From Planctomycetota bacterium (GTDB lineage: Bacteria > Planctomycetota > Phycisphaerae > UBA1845), in contig JAJRPG010000005.1 of assembly GCA_024280855.1 (NCBI GenBank), forward strand, positions 1-33,516: 33,516 bases of DNA, given 5' to 3'. Each line of letters starts with the position of its first letter. Position 1 is the stretch's first letter. Both the position numbers and the translations under genes were made by a program. A model generated the notes under the pieces. The model saw only the letters and a program-made list of their open reading frames with translations. It was not told the DNA's origin and did not search any database. This document shows positions 1 through 8,187 of the stretch, one piece after another.

Positions 1-1
1 A

Positions 2-133
2 TTTGCACTAGGCGCTCTGCATACGATATACGATCAGGAAATGAATGCGACTGAGATTGCAAAGCTAGCGGCTGAAGCCGCTGGTCGATTTGCTGGAGAC
101 TGTCGCGGCCCAGTCGTAGTTAGTGAATTGTGA
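2..133 (+). CDS. C-terminal end of an HslV-like Ntn hydrolase (partial)
   Basis: This is an open frame with no start in the window, ending with TGA at 131-133. The 43 residues include FALGALHTIYD, then an alanine-rich helix and a final V-V-V-S-E-L strand. This matches the last helix and strand of proteasome-type Ntn hydrolases: HslV has YALAAARAL followed by a helix and a terminal strand ending EEL. The N-terminal half of the same type of protein starts at 33206 and runs off the other end of the window. Joining the last two bases to base 1 gives an Arg codon and keeps the frame, so both are probably one gene on a circular molecule. The family call rests on recognised sequence patterns only. 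Confidence 0.6.
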   Translation, partial: FALGALHTIYDQEMNATEIAKLAAEAAGRFAGDCRGPVVVSEL

Positions 134-280
134 CCATTTAGTAAAAGTGTCGTCCTGATTGTGGTGTTATGTTGCATTGAAGCAACGCAACGAGCAAAAC
201 GAACGATTATCACATTTCGTCTACTTGGTGTAGTGTCCGTTTTGACCGGAGGAGGGTGTGGCGATGAAAGGAGCCCATCG

Positions 281-997
281 ATGAAGAAAAATCAATTCAA
301 GTCCGCCAAGAAGCCCGAGGCGCCGGAGGAAACAGCCGGTGACACATTTCACGCTGTTGTTCGGGCCAGTCTTTCAGCCGTCCCAATGGTGGGCGGGGCC
401 GCTGTTGAGTTGTTTACGCAGCTTGTCACTCCTCCCCTTGAGAGGCGTCGTGCAGAATGGATGCGCGAAATCGGTGAAGCTTTACAGCGGCTAGAGCAGG
501 AGAAGGGCGTGGATGTTGAAGCTCTTGGGAAAGACGAAGCGTTTATAGACACGATCATGCAAGCCAGCCAGGCAGCGATTCGTAATTCCCAAATCGAAAA
601 GCGGGCAGCGCTGCGTAACGCTGTGATCAATTCAGCGCTATCCTTAGCTCCTGAAATCATCCTTCGCGAGATGTTCATCGGATGGATTGATGAGCTGACG
701 GTAATGCATTTGCGGATACTTAAATTTTTTCAGAGTCCGAATGCGTGGTCCAAGCAGCATGGGTGTCGATATCCCGACGGAATCAGCAGCAGCCTGGAGG
801 AAGTAATGCTGGTGGCGATGCCGGAACTGAACGACCAACGCGAGGTTTACGATCAAGTCTGGCGCGAACTCAATCAGCGTGGTTTAGTGAACACGTCCAG
901 TCTTCACGGGATGATGAGTCCGAATGGGGCGACAGCAGATCGCGCCGCCGATCTGGGGAATAAGTTCCTGAGCTTTATTGAAGAACCAGAGTGGTAG
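281..997 (+). CDS. Hypothetical helical protein of 238 aa
   Basis: The start is ATG 281, preceded by AAAGGAG (267-273) at 7 bases. The frame stays open upstream to 161, but no good ribosome site supports an earlier start. After a Lys-rich, Glu-rich head of about 20 residues comes a hydrophobic stretch (roughly 26-50, with AVPMVGGAAVELF), then a charged amphipathic region (ERRRAEWMREIGEAL) and long helices with RNAVINSAL and LRILKFFQSP. I recognise this layout from uncharacterised bacterial proteins but cannot assign a function. The hydrophobic segment could be a membrane-associated helix. It lies 208 bases upstream of the nuclease-ATPase gene on the same strand, so it may work with it, but the gap argues against tight coupling. 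Function is unknown. Confidence 0.75.
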   Translation: MKKNQFKSAKKPEAPEETAGDTFHAVVRASLSAVPMVGGAAVELFTQLVTPPLERRRAEWMREIGEALQRLEQEKGVDVEALGKDEAFIDTIMQASQAAIRNSQIEKRAALRNAVINSALSLAPEIILREMFIGWIDELTVMHLRILKFFQSPNAWSKQHGCRYPDGISSSLEEVMLVAMPELNDQREVYDQVWRELNQRGLVNTSSLHGMMSPNGATADRAADLGNKFLSFIEEPEW

Positions 998-1205
998 GTC
1001 CCACGCCGCGCGATTCGTTATATTCGAGTCGGCCGATCGCCAGTTCAACCCCCCGCCGCGGTTTGCAGGAAACCGGATTTGTATTCGACACTCGTTATTG
1101 ATACACTATCTAGTTGTCTTTGAAGCACGGACCAAGTGGGAGCGTCGGGGACTTTGCCTGGCTGTCGTGTACGTGCTACAGACTAGGCTTGACAGGAGGT
1201 CCGGC

Positions 1206-3674
1206 GTGATCCCAAAGGAAAGCGAAATAGACGGCGCCCTACTGCGGTTCCAGAAATTCCGTGCTTATTCTCAGCAGTTCCTCAATCAACACTATAGTGA
1301 AGCGGATACACGCGTTAAGTTCGTCGATCGGCTCTTGGTAAATGTTCTGGGATGGAGTGAGTTCGACAACATCAAGCGAGAAGAGAATTACACACAGGAC
1401 AAGGAAAAGCGCTGCATCGATTATAAAATCAGTCTTTCGGTACCGGTGCTCGTTGTTGAGGCCAAGAAGCTACTCCGCCGCTTCGAAATTCCCACCGACA
1501 GGGAAGTAACTATATACTCTATGAGCGGAATCGTCAGAAATTGGACAGAGGCATGGGTCGCAATCCAGCAGGCACGCGCCTACTGCGATGCGATTGGCGC
1601 AAGGTACGCACTGGTCACAAACGGCACGCAGTTCATCGTCTTTCGATCCATCTCCGATGGCAAGGCATGGGACAAGCTCAAATTCCTGGCCTTCGCCAGT
1701 CTTGATGTTGTCGAACAGAATTTTCAAGTGTTCTACGAGTGCCTCGCTCGTTCGCAGATTCAACGAGACATCTTATCGGGCATTGCACTCGACGTTCCCG
1801 TTTCTTCGGTTCGAATCCGACCACGGTCGTTTATTCCCCCGTACTCCGGCGGATATCGCAACGAGGCCGCGAACGACATCGAACAGCACTTCCGCAGTAT
1901 GCTCCTTGACCTGCCGGAACCAACGCGTGAGTTTCTGGACGCCTGCTACTCCACCTCAATCGACGACACGCACAGTTTTGATCGCCTCAACACCCTACTT
2001 GCGGACCCGCTGCCGACGTTCTGCAACCCGGTTGAGGCAGTGCGACCGGGCGACCACAGAGACCCTTTTTCGAAGCGATTTGTAGGACTAGAGATGGGTG
2101 CCGCCCGACCGCTGGTCGTCGTAATGGGTGGCACTGGCGTGGGTAAGACAACGTTCCTGAATTGGTTCCTCAAGCGTGGATTGGACCATCAAAAACAGCA
2201 GTCTCTCATTGTGGCGTGGAGCGATTTCCGCACCATCGTCTGCGAACCTGACCAAGTATTCGATCGCACCATCGATGATGTGCTTCAAAACCTATTGCGC
2301 GCTTCGGAGCACCTGACGAATTCGTTCGCACAACAACGCGAAGTGTTCAAGGAAGATATAAGCAAGGCGCTATGCGGTGTACTCCAGCCGTGGGCCACAG
2401 ATTCTGATATCGATAAGAAGATCGGCGACCATCTCGCGAAACTCCGGGAGAATAAACGCACATACATCGAGCGTTTGGTCCAGTACCTGACAGTACACTG
2501 TCAGCGGACCGTGGTCCTGGTGCTCGACAACATGGATCAACACAGTGACGAGCTACAGCGTCGAGTGTATAAGACGGGACACGAGATCTCATTGTCCTGC
2601 AAGGCCATTACGATTGTCTCGCTTCGTGAAGCGAGCTTCCGGCGTCAAATCCGAACACGTTCTTTTGACGCGTATTCACACATGGATTTCCATGTAAGGT
2701 CGCGTCCCATAGCCGCTGTTCTAGAACGCCGTTTCGATTACATGGCATCACAAGGCAAACGCGTCCTCTTGCATGTGACCGCCGCTGGGAACATAAACTA
2801 CGAAGTGACCCTCTGTGACCTCCTTGACGTACTGAAGCGCTCATTCTGTTCCAATGAGGACTCAGAAACGACGGAGTGCTTGCAATGTCTGGCCAACTCA
2901 AATCTGCGAAGACAGCTACGATTATGCTATCGGTTCCTCGTAAGCGGACAAACGAAGTTGGCGGAATATTTGGGTGCTCTGGTTGAGCGCGGTATGCGGG
3001 AGATACCTTTTCATGAATTTCTTCACAGCGTTATCCTTGGCGACCGCCGTTACTTCGACCAGGAGGAGGACGACGAGTTTCTAAATATTTTCGAGCCAGC
3101 CCCGAGCGGAACTTCGAGCCACTTCACCGCATTGAGGATACTTGCGTATCTACATTATGAACTTGGCCAAGAAGGTGACCTAAGAAACAACGATTTCTTG
3201 GAGACAGGGGTGATCGTGAACGCTATGGAGCCGCTTGGAGTTACGCGAGAGGAAGTCTCGTTCCATGTTGGGAGAATGGAACACTTCGGTCTCTTGTTGC
3301 CGGATTCAGAGGAGTTGTCGAAGAATGTGATGGAACAGCCATGCGCCCTGACGAAGTGTGGATTGTACTACTTGACACGATTGTATTCGGCCTTCGCGTA
3401 CTTCGCGCTGATGGGCATTGATACTTCATTGCATGACGAGCGTATCGCTCGCGACATTGGCTTGGGCGTGAAGGAGACCATTGATGTTGCGAAGATGCCA
3501 CTAGTCACGAGAGCCGCAGCAGCGGCTGTTTTTGTAGAGTACTTATCGAAGAAAGAAACCGTGGAACTTGCTACTCCATCAATTAGGAACCGTCCAGTCT
3601 TCGCACAGCACACATTCACAGCAGCCATGCAAGCGTCGCTTGCAGATGTGGAACGTACTCTTTCTTTTGCCTGA
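1206..3674 (+). CDS. Restriction-like nuclease fused to a P-loop ATPase (putative defence protein)
   Basis: The start is GTG 1206, with a near-perfect AGGAGGT (1194-1200) at 5 bases. The open frame extends back to 978, but that part overlaps the previous gene and reads as non-coding. The product is 822 aa. Residues of about 20-90 resemble the N-terminal domain of type I restriction HsdR subunits (TRVKFVDRLLVNVLGW), with a PD-(D/E)xK-like triad D72, E85 and K87 (DYKI, then VVEAKK). A P-loop ATPase follows, with Walker A GGTGVGKT at 308-315 (Lys314) and Walker B LVLDNMD at about 438-444 (Asp441). The C-terminal third contains a probable winged-helix region near LRILAYLHYELG and ends without recognisable repeats. 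Nuclease-ATPase fusions of this type are frequent in phage-defence systems such as STAND/Avs and in standalone restriction genes. Defence is therefore an inference. No methyltransferase partner lies nearby. Confidence 0.8.
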   Translation: MIPKESEIDGALLRFQKFRAYSQQFLNQHYSEADTRVKFVDRLLVNVLGWSEFDNIKREENYTQDKEKRCIDYKISLSVPVLVVEAKKLLRRFEIPTDREVTIYSMSGIVRNWTEAWVAIQQARAYCDAIGARYALVTNGTQFIVFRSISDGKAWDKLKFLAFASLDVVEQNFQVFYECLARSQIQRDILSGIALDVPVSSVRIRPRSFIPPYSGGYRNEAANDIEQHFRSMLLDLPEPTREFLDACYSTSIDDTHSFDRLNTLLADPLPTFCNPVEAVRPGDHRDPFSKRFVGLEMGAARPLVVVMGGTGVGKTTFLNWFLKRGLDHQKQQSLIVAWSDFRTIVCEPDQVFDRTIDDVLQNLLRASEHLTNSFAQQREVFKEDISKALCGVLQPWATDSDIDKKIGDHLAKLRENKRTYIERLVQYLTVHCQRTVVLVLDNMDQHSDELQRRVYKTGHEISLSCKAITIVSLREASFRRQIRTRSFDAYSHMDFHVRSRPIAAVLERRFDYMASQGKRVLLHVTAAGNINYEVTLCDLLDVLKRSFCSNEDSETTECLQCLANSNLRRQLRLCYRFLVSGQTKLAEYLGALVERGMREIPFHEFLHSVILGDRRYFDQEEDDEFLNIFEPAPSGTSSHFTALRILAYLHYELGQEGDLRNNDFLETGVIVNAMEPLGVTREEVSFHVGRMEHFGLLLPDSEELSKNVMEQPCALTKCGLYYLTRLYSAFAYFALMGIDTSLHDERIARDIGLGVKETIDVAKMPLVTRAAAAAVFVEYLSKKETVELATPSIRNRPVFAQHTFTAAMQASLADVERTLSFA

Positions 3675-3702
3675 AACCCGTTTGGATATGTAGTCGTCCT
3701 TG

Positions 3703-3721
3703 AAAAAGCCGCCTAAGCGGC
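3703..3721 (-). terminator. Rho-independent terminator after the recombinase gene
   Basis: On the minus strand this is GCCGC, loop TTAG, GCGGC, then TTTTT, beginning 40 bases after the recombinase stop codon. The stem is only 5 bp but the T-run follows at once. On the plus strand no T-run follows, so it mainly serves the minus-strand gene. Confidence 0.6.
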
Positions 3722-3760
3722 AGTTCACTGAGCTCGCTCACAACCTGGAAATCCGATGGT

Positions 3761-4744
3761 TCAGTAGCTCACCTTGAACGTCGGGCTGTCTTCCGGCCGC
3801 GACTTCCGCCGGTCGTAGAGCCTCGTCGTCGAAATGTTACTATGCCCCAGCCAGGTCTGCACATAGGCGATGTCGGCTTGGTGTTCGAGAGCGTTGGTAG
3901 CCGCCGTAGCCCGTAGGGCGTGTAAACAAAGCCCATCAAGCGTAATACCAGCCTTGCGTCCGTAGACTTTCACCATTTCGTAGACCCCATTACCGGTCAT
4001 GGCTTTATCAAGCGTGCCGTCCACATTATTTTTGACCGGTCTAAACAGTGCCCCGGACTTGTCATCGCGGTGTCCGGCATCATCGAGATAGTCGTTGATC
4101 GCCGATAGGGCGGCAGGGTGGACCGGAACGTATCGCGTTTTGGAACCTTTGCCAAAAACAGTGATATGCACAACACCGCGCCTCTCAGCCAGACTGGAGA
4201 CTTTCAAATCCACCAACTCCGCACGCCGAAGGGCATGGAACAAATACACCGCAATAATAGCCCGATCCCGCTTGGCTTTGAGCGAATCTCCTTCAGGCGC
4301 TTTCAATAACATCCGGGCTTGGTCATCAGAAAGTGCCGGTGTTTTGCCTTCATTGTTATCTGCAGCTGGCCGTTTAACGCCGGAGACCGGATTATGTGTA
4401 ACGGCGTTTTCATTGCACAGATGATCAAACAATGACGCCACAGCGGAAAGTTTCCGCCGAATAGTCGCCGCAGCTAATTTCCGGCTTTCTAAAACTTTTC
4501 GCCAGCCAATCACATGAGCTCGTGTCACATCCCGAAACTCTTCCGAGTTTTCCATCCCTAGAAAGGCCATAAAATCTTCCACATCATTTTGGTAAGCCCG
4601 CCGTGTGTTGGGGTTGTCGATATTAGCGAACCAAACTCCGGCAGCCGGAACCAGCGAAAGTTGGTGAAACTGCTCAGCAGTGAGAATCCGGTCGCGATGT
4701 TGAACCAGGTCTGCGGATTGTCGGTAATGCGTCAAATCGGTCAT
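3761..4744 (-). CDS. Tyrosine recombinase / phage-type integrase (XerC/D-like size)
   Basis: This 327-aa protein starts at ATG 4744; a GGAAGG lies about 12 bases upstream. The longer open frame (to 4906) would overlap the dif-like site and adds low-quality sequence. The N-terminal SAM-like core-binding domain spans about 35-120 ([19 protein letters not shown]). The catalytic domain carries Arg173 (HALRRAEL), Lys202 ([11 protein letters not shown]), the His275-x-x-Arg278 box (HALRAT), His301 (LGHSNI) and the nucleophile Tyr310 (TTRLYDRR). All catalytic positions are intact, so it should cleave and rejoin DNA. Its length and lack of an arm-binding domain resemble Xer-type or simple plasmid resolvases more than lambda-type integrases. 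A dif-like 11-6-11 site lies 31 bases upstream of its start and is its likely substrate. Probable roles are plasmid dimer resolution or movement of the neighbouring cargo. Confidence 0.9.
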   Translation of the reverse strand: MTDLTHYRQSADLVQHRDRILTAEQFHQLSLVPAAGVWFANIDNPNTRRAYQNDVEDFMAFLGMENSEEFRDVTRAHVIGWRKVLESRKLAAATIRRKLSAVASLFDHLCNENAVTHNPVSGVKRPAADNNEGKTPALSDDQARMLLKAPEGDSLKAKRDRAIIAVYLFHALRRAELVDLKVSSLAERRGVVHITVFGKGSKTRYVPVHPAALSAINDYLDDAGHRDDKSGALFRPVKNNVDGTLDKAMTGNGVYEMVKVYGRKAGITLDGLCLHALRATAATNALEHQADIAYVQTWLGHSNISTTRLYDRRKSRPEDSPTFKVSY

Positions 4745-4774
4745 ATGGTATCTATCGCCCTTCCGAGTCAGTTT

Positions 4775-4802
4775 ACTGGTGATAATATATTTTATCAACA
4801 GT
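4775..4802. other. dif-like recombination core site next to the recombinase gene
   Basis: Left arm ACTGGTGATAA (4775-4785), 6-bp centre TATATT (4786-4791), right arm TTATCAACAGT (4792-4802). The arms are inverted copies with one mismatch, and the complementarity extends to TTTACTG (4772-4778) and CAGTAAA (4799-4805). The 11-6-11 architecture with ATAA and TTAT facing the centre is that of XerCD dif sites. It lies between the recombinase start and the cargo operon. I did not find a second copy in the window. It could instead be the operator of the recombinase promoter. Confidence 0.6.
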
Positions 4803-4939
4803 AAAAATAGTCTGTGGGGGGAGCTATGGCCTGATGATATCGTCACGCGATCTTGTAGTCTACAGAATTCGAGAAGTCTAACGTCGGAGGTTTGTAGGGC
4901 CAACACTATTAGTATATATTCCGGCTAGTGGAGATGACC

Positions 4940-6037
4940 ATGGTAGAAAGTAACCTACAGCTTTGTCGAGCAGTCGCGGACTTCGAGCCACACGAGCGGT
5001 CATGGATTCTTTGGCCTTCTCGGCCTGACAATTGGCGGGATAATGCAAGACCTGCACAGACTGTTTTTAAGGAGTTGGCAACGGCGATAGTTGCGGATGA
5101 ACCATTGACTATTGGTGTTCTTCCAAGACATTCCGAGGGTATTGAACTAGCAATTCCGCAGGGCTGCAAAGTTGTAGAGATGGAGTACGACGATATATGG
5201 ATTCGGGATACGGGCCCCGTTTTCATCGATAGGAATGGAGAAATAGCGGGCGTTGACTGGCGTTTCAATTCATGGGGTGGTGGCGATCAGCCTCTTTTCG
5301 GAACCTGGGCCAAAGACGACAGTGTGGCGCAACGGGTTCTTACTGTCGAATCGCTCCCAGTCGTCCATTCCTCGGTTATTCTTGAAGGTGGAGCAATCGC
5401 AACGAATGGCCGTGACACCCTACTTACGACTCGAGAGTGCCTTCTCAATCCTAACAGAAATAAATTGATGTCTGAGGCTGAATATGAGGCAGTCTTTTCG
5501 GAACTGCTCGGAACGCGCAAAGTCATCTGGCTTGACGAAGGCCTCGATCACGATGAGGCTGGTGGACACATTGATAATGTCGCAGCATTCTTGGCACCAA
5601 ACATGTTGCTAGTTGCCGATCCCGCGGCAGCACCAACGTGCCAACGTGCGCGACTTAAGCGTTCACTGCAAATTCTTCAACGGTCAAGAGACGCTGACGG
5701 CAATCAATTCGAGCTGGTTCTCGTTCCGATGCCGGAAACATTGATGATCACTGAATCGGAAGCGATGGGCTTTGCGCCGTCGGACGGTGCTATTCAGAGA
5801 CGTGCGGGTACGCCAATGGCGGGGTCATACATCAACGGAGTGTTCACTAACACGCGACTTCTTGTGCCTTGCTTCGACGACCCGATGGATACAGTCGCCT
5901 TGAATATCATACGGGACGCAGCCAAACCACGTACTGTAGCTGGCATCGCTTCTCGGGAGCTTGTACTCGGCGGCGGAGCCTTGCATTGTGTAGTATTGCA
6001 CCGACCCACAACAAGAAAAGGAGCTTCAAACTTATGA
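4940..6037 (+). CDS. Agmatine deiminase / peptidyl-arginine deiminase family enzyme
   Basis: The start is ATG 4940, with GTGGAG (4928-4933) at 6 bases; in-frame starts at 4928 and 4934 would lose this site. The product is 365 aa, close to the usual length of agmatine deiminases (about 340-370). Family motifs are in order: DDIWIRDTGP (Asp90), WRFNSWGGG, LEGGAI (Glu149), AGGHIDN (His210, Asp212) and GGGALHC (nucleophile Cys350). The intact Cys/His/Asp/Glu set predicts hydrolysis of a guanidino group to an ureido group plus ammonia. The true substrate need not be agmatine: no N-carbamoylputrescine hydrolase or arginine decarboxylase lies nearby, and the gene heads an operon of tailoring enzymes. 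It overlaps the next gene by 4 bases (ATGA). A possible promoter (TTGTAG at 4892, TATATT at 4915, 17-bp spacing) would leave a very short leader. Confidence 0.88.
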   Translation: MVESNLQLCRAVADFEPHERSWILWPSRPDNWRDNARPAQTVFKELATAIVADEPLTIGVLPRHSEGIELAIPQGCKVVEMEYDDIWIRDTGPVFIDRNGEIAGVDWRFNSWGGGDQPLFGTWAKDDSVAQRVLTVESLPVVHSSVILEGGAIATNGRDTLLTTRECLLNPNRNKLMSEAEYEAVFSELLGTRKVIWLDEGLDHDEAGGHIDNVAAFLAPNMLLVADPAAAPTCQRARLKRSLQILQRSRDADGNQFELVLVPMPETLMITESEAMGFAPSDGAIQRRAGTPMAGSYINGVFTNTRLLVPCFDDPMDTVALNIIRDAAKPRTVAGIASRELVLGGGALHCVVLHRPTTRKGASNL

Positions 6038-6783
6038 CAAAGCATGCGTTGGTGACCGGCGTTTCGCGAGGGATTGGTCAGGCAATCTGCGAACGCCTTC
6101 TCTCCGAAGGCTATATGGTTTACGGAACCTACAACACAGGACGCGACGAAGCGGAAGCTCTCGCAGCAGAGCACGAAGCGTTGGAGATTCTGCAAGCAGA
6201 CTTTACAGACAGGGCTCAGGTGCGCGATCTAGTGAAGAGCCTCGCGGATCACCCTTTGGATGCGATAGTGAACAATGCGGGTGCGCTCGATATGCAGGCA
6301 TTCTCACGCTTCAATTTCGATCAGTGGTCTTCCGTTTTCGAAGTCAACCTTCATACGCCTGTCTTCCTCACGACGGCTTTGGCGGGCCAATTGCGAAAGG
6401 GCGGCTCAATCGTCAACATCGCTAGCACAGATGGATTTATTGGATCTTTCAGTAGCATGGCGTACAGCGCGAGTAAAGCTGCCCTGATCAATGTGACCAA
6501 GAGCTTGGCGAACAACTTTGGCTCGCGCGGAATTCGTGTGAACGCCATCGCACCTGGTTGGATTAATACAGGGATGTCGACAGACGAATCATACGAGGCA
6601 AACCAGCTGACTCCCTTGGGGCGCAATGGCAGACCGGAAGAGGTCGCCTCCGTTGTTTCCTTCCTTCTTTCCGATGCAGCGTCGTTCGTGACTGGGGCAT
6701 GCTACGTCGTCGATGGTGGCTACACCTGCGTAGACTACATCATGAAACAGGAGGCCGCAGCGACCGAGTCAGCTGATGAATGA
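6034..6783 (+). CDS. Short-chain dehydrogenase/reductase (FabG-like)
   Basis: The start is ATG 6034, overlapping the previous stop codon, with AAGGAG (6018-6023) upstream. The product has 249 aa, the standard size for classical SDR enzymes. It has the cofactor loop TGVSRGIG (8-15), NNAG (80-83), catalytic Ser131 (NIASTDG), the Tyr144-x3-Lys148 pair (YSASK), and the RVNAIAPGWINTGM segment typical of FabG-like oxidoreductases. NAD(P)H-dependent reduction of a ketone or oxidation of an alcohol is expected. The C-terminus after VVDGGY carries about 20 extra residues. Translation is coupled at both ends (4-base overlap before, 8-base overlap after), so it belongs to one pathway with its neighbours. 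The substrate cannot be read from sequence. Confidence 0.92.
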   Translation: MTKHALVTGVSRGIGQAICERLLSEGYMVYGTYNTGRDEAEALAAEHEALEILQADFTDRAQVRDLVKSLADHPLDAIVNNAGALDMQAFSRFNFDQWSSVFEVNLHTPVFLTTALAGQLRKGGSIVNIASTDGFIGSFSSMAYSASKAALINVTKSLANNFGSRGIRVNAIAPGWINTGMSTDESYEANQLTPLGRNGRPEEVASVVSFLLSDAASFVTGACYVVDGGYTCVDYIMKQEAAATESADE

Positions 6784-7525
6784 TCTTAGGAATCGACGGA
6801 TGCAAGAGCCAAACTCTCATTATTGGGACACTATCGCTCCATCGTACGATGAACTGTACAACGACGAATGGAGTCAGTTGGAAGACTCGGTGACGCGAGA
6901 CATGGTCGAGGGCGTTCTTGCCCCCGCCGGTAAGCGCGTCCTTGACATAGGATGCGGAACAGGTCTTGGGTACACCCTTGCTAAGGATTTGGATTCTCGC
7001 GTCGATTATACGGGAATTGACTCTTCGCCGAAGATGATTGCGGTCGCGCAAGCGCGTTTTCCTGACGGCCAGTTCATATGTAATGGCCCAGGAACCACCG
7101 ACCAATATGACCTTGGCAAGTTCGATGTTGTGCTAATGCTGAACGGAGTCTTGTCGTTCGTGGATAGCGCAGAAGAGGCTCTGCGGTATTCAGCGCAGCG
7201 GTTGTGCGCCGGCGGGAAAATTCTAGCCTCAGCACTTTCACGATATTCTGTTCGTCGATTAGTTAGGGGGCGGGTGAGGGCGGTTGAAAACTTTGCTACA
7301 CGTGGTGCGGAAGGAGTACGACACCGAACGATAGCTCATGGTCTTCGATTGAGTCAGCTGCGTCAGCTTTTTGACAGAACAGGATTTGACGACTCGCGAA
7401 TACAGGGTGTTGGTGTTTTTTCCGGAATTCTTCAGTGGCCGAAGTTGTGGGGGGTGGATCGAGCATTGTGCCGAGTCATGCCCAGTCAGGCACACACTCT
7501 TTGGGCCACAGGCATTCGCCGGTGA
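6776..7525 (+). CDS. Class I SAM-dependent methyltransferase
   Basis: The frame is open from ATG 6776, which overlaps the dehydrogenase by 8 bases. An alternative start at ATG 6800 (MQEPNSHYWDTIAPSYD) has AGGAA at about 7 bases and begins just before the conserved helix, so either is possible. Motif I is VLDIGCGTG (57-63 for the DIGCGTG part, counting from 6776). It is followed by an acidic residue after the second strand (YTGIDSS, 74-80) and FDVVLMLNGVLSF as motif II. The pattern is that of small-molecule methyltransferases of the UbiE/Methyltransf_11/25 type. The C-terminal part is Arg-rich and less conserved. It probably methylates the product of the neighbouring enzymes; the acceptor atom is unknown. 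Confidence 0.9.
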   Translation: MNDLRNRRMQEPNSHYWDTIAPSYDELYNDEWSQLEDSVTRDMVEGVLAPAGKRVLDIGCGTGLGYTLAKDLDSRVDYTGIDSSPKMIAVAQARFPDGQFICNGPGTTDQYDLGKFDVVLMLNGVLSFVDSAEEALRYSAQRLCAGGKILASALSRYSVRRLVRGRVRAVENFATRGAEGVRHRTIAHGLRLSQLRQLFDRTGFDDSRIQGVGVFSGILQWPKLWGVDRALCRVMPSQAHTLWATGIRR

Positions 7526-7537
7526 TTGGAAAACGAT

Positions 7538-8167
7538 ATGAGTAGGGATTTTCAGCTTCAACTGTTCAAGATAGAAGAGGTTGCAGAGTCCGTGCCATCT
7601 GACTGGTCGAAGCAGGTCTGCACTGTTGCGTCCGACGAGTCAGTGCGCACGGTGCTTGATGGCTCGTCGGAAACGTCCAGAGAAGGCACGCCGGTGGCGA
7701 TTGAGGTCTACGTTGTGGATGGAGTTTCCGTTCAGCGACACCTACCTTGGCTCAACACTTTGTACCGTACGAAGCTTCTTGAGCTTGCGTCCGCAATGAC
7801 CGGCCTCTCGATGGTGCCGTCAATCGATCTATGTAGCGGCCTAAACATCAATAGCATCCGTGGATTGGGCGGTCGGTACGAGCGTCACGTCGACTCCAAT
7901 CCCCTCACAGGCGCCTTGTTCGTGACTGATCACTCCCCAGAAGAAGGAGGCGTACTGGAGTTTGACTGCGGAGATACGATCAGAAGAGTCGAACCACGCG
8001 TCGGACTGCTTGCCATGTTCGACGCTCGGGAAACACCGCATGTGGTGACACCATTGAAGCGTGAAATAACAAGGATCAGCGTTCTCATGAACTTCTATAT
8101 ATCTGGTTACCCGCAAGCGCGGCCAACCGATCTAAATGATTACTTGTACGACGAGGCTCCGTCGTAA
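7538..8167 (+). CDS. 2-oxoglutarate/Fe(II)-dependent oxygenase (prolyl-hydroxylase-like)
   Basis: ATG 7538 is the likely start; the frame also contains TTG at 7526 directly after the previous stop. The product is 209 aa. The double-stranded beta-helix core shows the iron ligands His117-x-Asp119 (RYERHVDSN) and His168 (ETPHVVTP), followed by Arg179 (TRISVLMNFY), the usual 2-oxoglutarate anchor. The middle segment GALFVTDHSPEEGGVLEF is typical of P4Hc/2OG-FeII_Oxy_3 proteins. These enzymes hydroxylate small molecules or protein side chains. The position in a coupled operon with a methyltransferase, a reductase and a guanidino hydrolase suggests tailoring of one amino-acid-derived product. The residues needed for activity all appear to be present. 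Confidence 0.87.
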   Translation: MSRDFQLQLFKIEEVAESVPSDWSKQVCTVASDESVRTVLDGSSETSREGTPVAIEVYVVDGVSVQRHLPWLNTLYRTKLLELASAMTGLSMVPSIDLCSGLNINSIRGLGGRYERHVDSNPLTGALFVTDHSPEEGGVLEFDCGDTIRRVEPRVGLLAMFDARETPHVVTPLKREITRISVLMNFYISGYPQARPTDLNDYLYDEAPS

Positions 8168-8187
8168 CCTTCTGGAAACATCCAATT

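Noticed and set aside
978-1205. N-terminal extension of the nuclease-ATPase frame to 978
   Set aside because: It overlaps the end of the 238-aa gene and has no ribosome site. GTG 1206 with AGGAGGT gives a start that fits the HsdR-like domain.
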